The notes under the pieces were generated by a model. The model was given only the letters and a program-made list of their open reading frames with translations, did no database searches and was not told where the DNA came from. Of a DNA stretch of 64,000 nucleotides, positions 25,230-34,800 are shown piece by piece. Position 1 is the first letter of the stretch; every line of letters begins with the position of its first letter. Both the position numbers and the translations under genes were made by a program. The DNA is from Neopusillimonas maritima (GTDB lineage Bacteria > Pseudomonadota > Gammaproteobacteria > Burkholderiales > Burkholderiaceae_B), in NCBI RefSeq assembly GCF_040930455.2, contig NZ_CP170494.1; one strand, written 5' to 3'.

Positions 25230-25937
25230 ATGCGCCTAACTGTTGAAATGGCAAGCAACCTGGGCCGGTTTTGCAACAAACTAGCAACTTCAATCACCCT
25301 GGCTCTAGTATTTTTCTCACCTATTACCCTTGCCAATCCTATGGATCAGTATCCTCTACATACAGCTGCGAAGCAGAACAATGTTACTGAAGTCGAGCGG
25401 CTACTCTCTGCAAGCAGCCCAATCGAGGCGCGCGATCAAACTGGGGCGACTCCTCTAATAGCCGCAGCCAAAGCAAACGCGATTAATGCGGCTAGAGTAC
25501 TCATTAATGCTGGGGCCAATGTAAATGCAAAGGACAACATTCAAGATAGCGCATACCTCTACGCAGGAGCCAGAGGGCACCTTGAGATTTTGAAGATGAC
25601 ATTGGCAAACGGAGCCGACCTCAAAAGCACCAATCGCTTTGGCGGGACAGCGCTGATCCCAGCCGCCGAACGCGGGCACGTCGAAACAGTACAAACACTT
25701 ATCGATGCCGGCGTGGCTGTCGACCATGTCAACCGGCTTGGCTGGACAGCCTTGATTGAGGCCGTGATTTTGGGTGACGGAGGAAAACGACATCAAGAAA
25801 TCGTAGCCATCTTGCTCAAGGCCGGCGCAAATCCAAACTTGGCTGACCGAGACGGCGTCACTCCGCTACAACACGCCCAAAAGCTCGGCTTCAAAGAAAT
25901 TGAAGACATACTGCTGACATACAAAACCACCAAATAA
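25230..25937 (+). CDS. Exported ankyrin-repeat protein
   Basis: A 235-residue protein with a signal peptide (hydrophobic stretch near 20-33, ending LANP) followed by five or six ankyrin repeats (YPLHTAAKQNN, TPLIAAAKANAINAARVLINAGANVNAKD, TALIPAAERGHVETVQTLIDAGVAVD, TALIEAVILG, TPLQHAQKLGF). It probably acts in the periplasm as a protein-binding scaffold; small exported ankyrin proteins occur with catalases and in toxin-immunity settings, but no partner is visible. The start at 25230 has GAGGA upstream; in-frame starts at 25206-25209 precede that site. Confidence 0.85.
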   Translation: MRLTVEMASNLGRFCNKLATSITLALVFFSPITLANPMDQYPLHTAAKQNNVTEVERLLSASSPIEARDQTGATPLIAAAKANAINAARVLINAGANVNAKDNIQDSAYLYAGARGHLEILKMTLANGADLKSTNRFGGTALIPAAERGHVETVQTLIDAGVAVDHVNRLGWTALIEAVILGDGGKRHQEIVAILLKAGANPNLADRDGVTPLQHAQKLGFKEIEDILLTYKTTK

Positions 25938-25975
25938 TACTCTCAGTGTTCACCTACCGACGAGGAGACAAAACC

Positions 25976-26056
25976 ATGAAAATCGTTCGTTTAGTCGTCG
26001 TAACTATGCTGTTTAGCGTGATGACCTACCCTTTTCAAGCCGATTCGCTCCAATAG
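25976..26056 (+). CDS. Short ORF encoding a signal-peptide-like 26-mer
   Basis: An ATG with a perfect GAGGAG ribosome site (25963-25968) starts a 26-residue product MKIVRLVVVTMLFSVMTYPF..., which reads as a Sec signal peptide and then stops at TAG (26054-26056). The same frame stays open for about 30 more codons. Either a gene broken by an amber mutation or a short secreted or membrane peptide. No homologue recognised. Confidence 0.35.
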   Translation: MKIVRLVVVTMLFSVMTYPFQADSLQ

Positions 26057-26190
26057 TTCGTCAATCTTGAAAAAGCACCCGACTTCAAATACCCCCTAAA
26101 GTACCGATCTTCGTGCTATCTTCTCGACACACTGATCCTACCGACATAGCGCTATAAGTCACCCTATCGACAACCACAAAGAGTCTGTAT

Positions 26191-26316
26191 ATGGATACGA
26201 TCAAGATACTTGCTTTTGGATGTTTTTTTGGCGTCGTCGGTTTTGGCCTGGGTCGCCTGCGCCTTCATGCCGCCAACAAACGTATGGGCGCCAATCAGAA
26301 ACGCGCTAACGAATAA
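26191..26316 (+). CDS. Hypothetical small membrane protein (41 aa)
   Basis: A 41-codon ORF: MDTIKILAFGCFFGVVGFGLGRL followed by a basic tail rich in Arg, Lys and Asn. One N-terminal hydrophobic helix with a glycine pattern is clear. A weak AAAGAG precedes the ATG. Family not recognised; it may be chance. Confidence 0.4.
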   Translation: MDTIKILAFGCFFGVVGFGLGRLRLHAANKRMGANQKRANE

Positions 26317-26436
26317 GTATTCATCTACGCCCCCGGTTATCCACACAAACTGTGCATAACCCACTGGAAAACTTGGTAGCAACCGCAAAAGACAGTGATA
26401 TGACGCCAGGTTACGTGTCATGGATCAATAATCACG

Positions 26437-26673
26437 CTACTCCTGCGGATGATCCCGCCGGTAGAGTTTCCACTCCTCGATTCGCGTGCCGTCGGAAAGC
26501 ACACAATACGTCACATTACCGTTGGCATGCTCCTGAATATCCAGGGTGCCCCCACGCTCAATGCAATACACAGAGGCGGGGTTTGGCATGCCAATCGCAA
26601 GCGTTGGGTCAGGTCCCGACACCGTGCACCCGGCAATTAAAACGGTTAGCGTTGCAACGCCAATTCTGTACAT
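26437..26673 (-). CDS. DUF333 lipoprotein
   Basis: A 78-residue lipoprotein. The signal MYRIGVATLTVLIAGC ends at lipobox Cys16. The mature part IGMPNPASVYCIERGGTLDIQEHANGNVTYCVLSDGTRIEEWKLYRR is a textbook DUF333 domain with its two Cys, the E-W-x-L/Y ending and the NPAS-x-YC start. The role of this family is not firmly known. The start at 26673 is chosen because AAAGGA lies upstream; the preceding GTG-type start is less likely. Confidence 0.85.
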   Translation of the reverse strand: MYRIGVATLTVLIAGCTVSGPDPTLAIGMPNPASVYCIERGGTLDIQEHANGNVTYCVLSDGTRIEEWKLYRRDHPQE

Positions 26674-26769
26674 GACCAATCCTTTTTAAATTAAGCACGA
26701 TTGTACTTCGTGCCTTGCCTTTTACAGCATGCAAGCAACGGGTGCCGCTCATCGTGCAAACACCCAAAA

Positions 26770-26806
26770 GAATCGGGTGTGCAAAAAACAACTGCACACC
26801 CGATTC
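26770..26806 (-). terminator. 14-bp hairpin behind the 52-aa ORF
   Basis: Perfect 14-bp arms at 26770-26783 and 26793-26806 with a 9-base loop; on the minus strand TTTT follows. It lies 25 bp after the stop of the small basic-protein gene and upstream of the DUF333 gene, so it probably ends the former transcript. Confidence 0.75.
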
Positions 26807-26831
26807 CAAAATCTCACGACACAGTACGACT

Positions 26832-26990
26832 TTACCTTCCCCTTGGAGCACTGCGCCCGACGGGTTTGCGATCTTGCATCGCACTCCCCTTTTTAGGCAC
26901 CGAACCTTTGTCCTGGTTAGGCCACCCCGCCTCATTCAATGTCGGCGCAGGGCGTTGCGGTTTCTTCGGAGATTTACCTTTCTTGTCCAT
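26832..26990 (-). CDS. Small basic disordered protein (52 aa)
   Basis: A 52-codon ORF with an exact GGAGG ribosome site 6 bases before the ATG at 26990 and a strong hairpin behind its stop. The product starts MDKKGKSPKKPQRPAP and contains TLNEAGWPNQDKGSVPKKGSAMQDRKPVGRSAPRGR. It is Lys/Arg/Pro/Gly-rich, has no hydrophobic segment and is probably disordered, which could suit nucleic-acid binding. Family not recognised. The ribosome site, length and terminator together make it a real gene. Confidence 0.6.
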   Translation of the reverse strand: MDKKGKSPKKPQRPAPTLNEAGWPNQDKGSVPKKGSAMQDRKPVGRSAPRGR

Positions 26991-27255
26991 TTCGACCTCC
27001 ATTGGTCAATGGATGGCCGGACGAAATTGCCGCGGCCATAGAACAGCATATGCTAGTTGCAGCATTAAAGCTCGTCATATTTTTCTATTGGCTTAATACT
27101 CGGTTATATGATGCCTGAATAAAAGGTCATGACATATTCTGATATGTCATTTTCGACTAACACTTATCGTTAATCGACATTATCCTGAAACGTGGACGGC
27201 GTCATACACTTTGGCCCTATGGTTTCCTGAGACACCTGCAAAACAAGGGACAAAA
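26991..27255. promoter_or_regulatory. Intergenic region with palindrome before the acyl-CoA synthetase
   Basis: No gene seen. It contains a perfect inverted repeat ATGACATAT/ATATGTCAT with a 4-base spacer (27129-27150), about 105 bp before the synthetase start. Symmetry and size fit a TetR- or GntR-type operator for the synthetase gene or for the divergent small gene. Confidence 0.45.
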
Positions 27256-28821
27256 ATGATCAGACCGTGGGAATATGCATTAACAATGGGTGAGGTGTTC
27301 AACGCCCACCTTACTCAGCGCCCAGACAAAACAGCGCTTACCACAACCGACGGGCACAGCGTCACATTCGCTCAACTTGAAGAGCGAACGAATTGTTTAT
27401 TTAACGCGCTGAGCGCTCAAGGCATTCAACCAGCAGACAGAGTCGCCATTTTGTCTTACAACCGTCCCGAATATATGGAGGTCTTCGGCCTTTCCAAAAC
27501 CGGGGTGATCGTTGTGCCGTTGAACTGGCGTTTGGCCGCGCCGGAACTGTTGCGTTTGTTGCAACATAGTGGTTCACGCGCACTGATTGTCGAAGAAAAC
27601 TTTGTTCCAATCGTGGAAAGCCTACGCAATCAACTCGATAAAATCGACACATACATTGTGATTGGTAAGGCGCGTAATGGCTGGATTGCATATGAAGACC
27701 TTGTGACAAAGGCCGACAGAAAAACGCCTGAAGCCCAGGCAAAACCCGATGATGTGCTGTGTCTTGTTTATACCAGCGGCACCACCGGTGCGCCTAAAGG
27801 CGTAAAAATCACCCACCGCGGCGCACTTGAGAATTGCCGCAGCGAAGCGCAGGAAATGTTGTCTTTAACCGAAGATGACTACGCTTTAGCCGTCTTACCA
27901 TTATTCCATGTAGGGGGAATGTGGTATCACCTGTTTCCCAGTTTTGCCACCGGCTGCACCAGTTTGTTAATGCCGCAGTTCGACCCGGAAAAACTCCTTC
28001 AGGCTATGCAAGATTGGAAAATAACCAACGTACATTTGGTACCTACGATGGTCGGTGCTTTATTAAATCACCCCCGTGTTGACCAGTTCGACCTGACTCA
28101 TTTACGTATTATTCTGTACGCGGCCTCAAGCATGCCTGCTGAAGTCCTGCGCCGCGCCATGCGTACTTTTCACAAATGTAGTTTTGCACAAGCTTACGGG
28201 TCAACCGAGGCCGGCACCGTTACCGGCTTGTATCCCGAAGACCATATTTTGGCTCAAAGTCCGGACTACGAGCACATATTGTCTTCGTGCGGCAAACCCT
28301 TCAAAAACCGACAAATACGCATACTGAACGCCAATGATCAAGAGGTTGCAACAGGAGAAATTGGCGAACTAACTGTACGCAGCCCAGGAATTATGACGGG
28401 CTACTGGAACGATGATGCAGCCACGCGCACCACGTTTCAGAATGGCTGGGTCTATACCGGCGACCTGGCACGACGGGATGAACAGGGGTACTACTATATT
28501 GTTGACCGCAAGAACGATATGATCGTCACGGGCGGAGAGAACGTCTACCCAACCGAAGTTGAAGCCTATTTATACGCTGACTCACGTATTCTGGAAGCAG
28601 CCGTTTTCGGCATTGCAGACCCAAAATGGGTCGAAAAGGTTGTGGCAGCCGTGGTCTTGAAATCGGGTGAAGCCGCCACTGAAAATGAACTTATTCAACA
28701 GTTACGTAACCATCTGGCCGCTTATAAATGCCCCAAAGAAATCTATTTCGTTTCGGTTCTACCAAAAAGTGGTGCCGGAAAAGTAATGCGAAAATCGCTC
28801 AGAAACCAATATAGCCAATAA
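27256..28821 (+). CDS. AMP-forming acyl-CoA synthetase
   Basis: A 521-residue member of the adenylate-forming superfamily. Motif A3 is LVYTSGTTGAPKGVKITH (about 172-189), A5 AQAYGSTEAG, A7/A8 YTGDLARRDEQGYYYIVDRKNDMIVTGGENVYPTEVE, and the catalytic Lys is in GAGKVMRKSLR near the end. It activates a carboxylic acid (medium/long-chain or aromatic) with ATP and CoA; the substrate cannot be read from sequence. The start at 27256 (MIRPWEYALTMGEV) has AAGGGA upstream; a TTG at 27211 is less likely. It stands alone, convergent with the autotransporter. Confidence 0.9.
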   Translation: MIRPWEYALTMGEVFNAHLTQRPDKTALTTTDGHSVTFAQLEERTNCLFNALSAQGIQPADRVAILSYNRPEYMEVFGLSKTGVIVVPLNWRLAAPELLRLLQHSGSRALIVEENFVPIVESLRNQLDKIDTYIVIGKARNGWIAYEDLVTKADRKTPEAQAKPDDVLCLVYTSGTTGAPKGVKITHRGALENCRSEAQEMLSLTEDDYALAVLPLFHVGGMWYHLFPSFATGCTSLLMPQFDPEKLLQAMQDWKITNVHLVPTMVGALLNHPRVDQFDLTHLRIILYAASSMPAEVLRRAMRTFHKCSFAQAYGSTEAGTVTGLYPEDHILAQSPDYEHILSSCGKPFKNRQIRILNANDQEVATGEIGELTVRSPGIMTGYWNDDAATRTTFQNGWVYTGDLARRDEQGYYYIVDRKNDMIVTGGENVYPTEVEAYLYADSRILEAAVFGIADPKWVEKVVAAVVLKSGEAATENELIQQLRNHLAAYKCPKEIYFVSVLPKSGAGKVMRKSLRNQYSQ

Positions 28822-28828
28822 CACCGCG

Positions 28829-31800
28829 TTAAAAACGATAGGTTAGCCGTGCATTCAGGTTCTGCGAACGATAGCCTCCGCCTGCCTGCAAACCGTATTC
28901 GGCGCTAAAGCTAAGATTATCTTCACGTGCAAACTCCACGCCCAGGCTTAAACGGCCCAAAACCGAGGGAGTATCTTGTTCAGACGTAAACGTTCCGCTT
29001 GATGTTAGGGCTTTATTAAAGCGATTTTGACTGGTGTGCTTGGCATCGGAATACATACTCACGCCGACGCCGGCATATGCCCGCATCAACGTTTCCGAGC
29101 CCACATCGAAAGACGCACCTGTTTCAAGGGTGGGGCTGACTACGATTTGTGTCTGCTTGGCCGAACCCACCTCTAACTGCAGCGGCCCTGAATCCGACTC
29201 GGTAAATGAGGGACTGCGGCTGTGCAATATATCCACGTCCACTAAAGGTCGCAAATAATAATTGTTGAAACTCATGTTGTATGCCGCACGTAAACGCGCG
29301 CCCAACAGAGTGGTGGTGGAGCGGCTGCTATAGGTGGCGTTTATGCCCCGAGACGCGCCGCCCGCCCCAAAATCAACTGTACGATCATTGTGGAATCGGC
29401 CATACGCCGCCATCACCGCACCGGAAAAGGTCCAGTTCCCCACGTCGCGAGACAAAGAAACCGTTGCATCGAACGCATTGCCCTTGCTGCTGAACCCGGT
29501 GGAGGTTAGCCGGTTGCGATTCACGCCAAAGGCCGACCCCAGGGTCACCACATCATTAAGTGCGCGTTGTGCGCCCATGCGCACTCCGCCACCCTCGGAG
29601 CTAAACCCCAGGTTTTCAGATTGTTCAGTCTGACGCGTGTGATTACCCGTAGCTTCAGCCCACACACAACCCTGCGCACCCTGGCGAACGCCCATACCGT
29701 CACGCGGGCATCGCAAGGCGTCATTGAAACCACCAAAAGACGAAGCGACCATCTGCTGGGTTTGCGCCTGGAACTGCTGGCCACCCAACTGCTCCAGCGT
29801 TTCCTGGTATTTTTCGCTTGTTTCAACATGATGCAAATGGGCAAACAACCCTGCTTTGGCCACATCGGCACTTTGCCAACCACGGGCAATATAATCAGCC
29901 AGGCTCGCAGCCGTGCCCCTTAAATTCAAATGTGCGCCATTGAAATTGGCAGTCGGTGTAGCCGAAAGCCCGCTGGCGCTAAACGTAGGTACCCAATCGT
30001 AAAGCAATGCATCGGCAAAGCTACCCGTAAAATTCAAGTTGGTGGCATCAATGAACGCGTAGGAACCGGGCAACAAACTGTCAGCATAAACCTCAATGAC
30101 ACCACCCAGGTTTGCTGTGCCATCGACAACCAGTTTGTCGTGCTTGTCACCACTGGAGGCCGCATCAACCGTAAACACCAGCCGCCCGCCTTCATATTGA
30201 TGCATGGTGCCATAAAGAGTAGTGGTGGAAACAGACTGCTCGGTCCCCACCTGCAGGGTGCCGTAATTATGCAGACTGTTGTTCCCCACCCGGTAAATGC
30301 TGCCCATTTCCAGCGTGCCGCTTTGATTGTTGGTAAGGGTACCAGGCGTTGAACCCATATCAACGCTGCCTTGAATGAGGCCGAAATTGTTAATGTTGGT
30401 TATGCCGTAGTCGGTTTTGATTCCGTAACCCTTCGCGTCGGAATACGCCAGCATGACCCTGCCGTTCACATTAATCGTGTTTGCAAAGCCCGAGTCTTTC
30501 ACCGCGCCGCCCATCACCATAACACCCACGCCGTCCAGGTGATGCCCCGTGATTGGGCTGTTCCCCGTATATCCGGCACTGACATCGCCGTCTACTTGCA
30601 CAGTGATGCCTTTTTTATCATGGTTGGCATATTGACCGGAACTATGGGCCAGTATGCCAATGCCACCTGTTGCATCAGTGGACACCGAGGCATTATCTTC
30701 AACTGTAATGGTAATGGCGCCACCATAACCGTCGCTGACCGAACTGTTTTTACCGTCAAACACCAATTTATCGCCATCGCTGCGCAACCCACCCGATGAA
30801 CCCAAACTTTGGGCGACAATACCGTGCGCGTTGGCAACCGACGTCATGCCTGTACCCACGTTAATATCGGAACCCGACCTGACCGTTACAGTGATATCGC
30901 CGCCGTGTTGACCACCTTTGCGAGAAGACGAGATCGCGGTGTTTTCAAATGTGACCTCGCCCGCCAGATCGGCCAACACACCACCGCCGGATCCAACCGA
31001 CTGCGCCAGCACACCCCAGGCGCCATGACCGCTCGTGTTAATGGCAACGTCGCGCAAATCAACCAGAATGTCGCCGCCGGTACCGCCGTTGATCCCGTTA
31101 ATGGTGGCACTTTCAATATGCTCGTTATGAGTCGTAATGTAACCGCCGCCACCCCCAATCGACTGGGCCATGAAGGCGGGGCTACGGTTACCAGTTGTTG
31201 TATATGTACCTGCACCTGGAAGCAGCGAAACGGAACCGCCATCACTCCAGGCACCACCTTGAGGTGAAATACTCAACTTGTAACTCTGTTGCCCGTTCAC
31301 AAACCTCTTCGGGACATCCTTGAATGGCGTGTCGGACGTCGCTGTCTCAGCGTTCGTATGACAAGCACTGGTGGCTTGTAGCGTGCTTAATCCGCTATTC
31401 GTGCAACCCATGGTCGCCGTGCCCCCAGCGCCACCCACGGATTGGGCAAAAATGGCGGCGGCATCGTCACCCGCGGTGGTTATCCAAGCCCGTTGGGAAG
31501 CGGGCTTGGAAAGTGCTCCATAATAAATTTCGCCCCCCTTACCGGATGCTCCTGAACTACTCGGCGCTTTACCCAGCGTGATCGTTGGCACATCGGCGCC
31601 TGCCAATTTTTCACCAAGGCCGAAAATCGAGCCTTCATGCCCTACGCCACCGCCACCGCCTACCGACTGCATAAACACAGCATGCGAAGCATAGCCGGCC
31701 GTCGTAATAAAATTATCGCGCTGATTGCTGCCAAAATTGCCGGTATGCACGGAAACCGCACCACCATCACCGGCAGCACCGCCACCACCCCCTACATTGA

Positions 31801-34800
31801 TACCCAGGGAAAAATCAGCACCGGTAAGCGGGCTTAACTCCGCATCGGCGTCCAGAATGGCATCACCGGTGGCTTCACCTGCTTCGCCGCCGCCACCGCC
31901 TACTGATTGGGCAAAAATACCGTAGGAACGATGGCCTTGCGTAACGATTTGCGCACCTTTTTCCAGCGTCACATCGACATCGCCGCCATTACCGCCGGCG
32001 CCACCCGTTCCCCCCACGGCCAACGAAACCGAATACGATTTCGGGAACTCATGCTCTTCTTTCTGCCAATTCACAACACGGCTGGCGATCCACAAAATGG
32101 TGCCTTTCGCATCCATGATTTTATTGACATCGTCAATAATGGTTTCAGCCAAATCGGGCAGAATACTTTTCGCCGGGTCGGCATTACCAGCCATGCCGCC
32201 ACCACCGCCAATACTTTGCGCCACAATCCCATGAGAACTGCCGCCTATGGCAATAGGCGTGGTCAATGCCGTTTCGCCCGATTCAGTCTGATACTGCACC
32301 TGGTAACGTCCGCCCGTTGTGATTTTGCCGGAGTGCAAAACCGATACATTGCCGCCGTGATTGCCGGACCCGCCATCGCCGCCCACCGAAACTTTCGTAG
32401 TAAGTTTGCCGCCAATGCCCTGGCTACCTGCATTTCCTGCCACACCACCGCCACCACCAACGCTTTGCGCAACCAAAGCAGGCGCGCCCGAACCCAGGGT
32501 ACTCAAAACGGAATCACCATGAGTAGTCGCCGTGATACTGCCACCCGTAGCTCCGCTGCCTCCTTTACCGCCGGCACTTAAACCCAATTGATAATTCTTC
32601 TCTTCCAACGGAATGGCCACCACGCTAGCCGCATTACCCACACCACCGGCACCGCCGCCACCGCCAATCGACTGCGCAAGAATCGCCAAAGCCCCATGAC
32701 CGCGTGTGGCTTGGGTACCCGATAAACCCAGGACAATGGCGCCGCCTTTTCCACCCGCGCCACCATCACCGCCTAAGCCCAACGTAGTATTCATGGTGAA
32801 TTCATTGTTGGCCAGAATAGCCGCTGCACCTGCTGTGGCATCACCCCCCACGCCACCGCCACCCCCTACGCTTTGCAATACAAAGCCGTGGGAAAACGCA
32901 CCGCGAGTGGTCATGTTGTTGGCAAGGTCAAAATTAATTTTGCCGCCATTGCCGCCCATGCCGCCGGTACCGCCAACCGCAATGCCCACGTTAATATTGG
33001 GCACTTCCGGAATCGACAACGTAGAAAAGGCATCGGCCGTAGAGGCGCCCCCAACACCACCGCCGCCGCCAATACTTTGCAGCAGCATGCCAATGGCATC
33101 GTGCCCCGTTGTAATAACGTCGCCGAAAGACGAAGCGGCCGGCGCGCCACTAACGCCTTTAATATCGCCGCCGTTACCGGCATGGCCGCCATCACCGCCC
33201 ACGCCCAGCGCTACGTTCAACCCTACACCGCCGTCATAACTGTGGGCCGCACCACCCTTGCCGCCGCCCGAACCAATCGTATGCGCCACCACGCCATGGG
33301 CGTGCTGCCCGGAGGTTGTGATGGTGCTGGTCTGATCCGACCCTGAATCACTCAACCCGCCAAATTCAAGCGTTCCGCCATCACCGCCAATACCTCCACG
33401 CCCCCCGATTGAAGTCGAAGTTGGCACACCAACTGAATACGAGCTGGAATGCCCGCCATTACCGCCGCCGCCGCCCACCGACTGCAGCACAACGCCTTGC
33501 GCGTAATTGCCTTCGGTCGTGATGCTGGCACGGTTCTTTTGTGAAAAACTCACCGTACCGGCTTCACCACCATGACCGCCATGGCCGCCCACAGCCACAA
33601 ACAAGCCTGCGGCATTGCCACCGTCACCACCACCACCGGCAATAGACTGCATCAGCAAGCCCGTTGCACCCGCGCCCTTGGCGGTAATTTTGCCGCCGTC
33701 ACCCTTATAAGTCACTTTACCGGCCGTACCACCGGCTCCGCCGGAGTCACCAATAAACGACAACACGCCACCACTGGCACTCGCCCCATTGCCGGCGATC
33801 GACTGCGCCAGTACACCAATGGCGCCACTACCCAATGCCGTGATACTGCCTTTGTTTTCTATGGTGACATTACCCACACTGCCGGGCGATGACATGGAGC
33901 TAGGGGCCGTACCCAAAAACGGTTGGCTGCTCCAGCCCACCGCGCTGTTCGCCAAGACGCCAATTGTGGTGTCAGTAGCCGTTGCCGTGTCGGTGGTATT
34001 TCCGACCGAAATGGAACTAGAGGAGTCAAGCGATACCAGCACATCGCGGTAGCTGTTGCCCGAGCCGCCAATACTGCCGTTGGCTTTGGGGTTCTCGGCG
34101 GTACTGGTTGCCACCACGCCAATGGTATTTGTACTGGAAAGATTGATATCGGCATACTCCAGCCGCACGGAAACATTGCTGCCGCCACCGGAAGCGCTGG
34201 GTCGAGTTAACGTTTCATACTGTGAAGCGGCGCCCACACTTGCCGCCACAATGCCCATTGAATAGGGCTTGCTGCCCTCGATAATGCTGGAGAACGTAAC
34301 ATCCACTTCCCCGCCTTTACCGTTGTGGCCCGTACGATCGTCAACAGTAGAGCCTTTTCCACCGCGCGATAGTGCCAGTAAACCCACCACTGGGGAATTT
34401 GCCTTTGCATTCACATCCAGTGTAAGAACTGCGTTCTGATCGGTCCATACCGACACATTACCTCCAAACCCGCCATCGAACGGCAATGCGTCACGAACGG
34501 TGCCTTGCCCGCCCTGTGAAACGGCCGATAGCAAGGCCGCACCTGCCTCCCATGGCAAACTACTCGACCCTTGCGCCAACGTTCCCGATGCAGTAATCGC
34601 ATTAGCACGAGCACTGTCATAGTTATACAGGTCAACCGACACATTCCCGCCGTTTGCACCAAAAGGATCTGCCGCCACGAACCCCGACTCATCGCTGTTG
34701 CCGTCGGCACCTTGCGAACGAAAGTGGTAAACACTCGTGGGCCCACCGTCATTGGCGTTGTACTTTCCACCATCAAGCGCGACATAAACACTTGTTTTAA

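Noticed and set aside
31600..33700. Regularly spaced GC-rich DNA repeats that could suggest a CRISPR array
   Set aside because: Spacing is irregular and the repeats are codons for the GGGGG motif inside one open frame.
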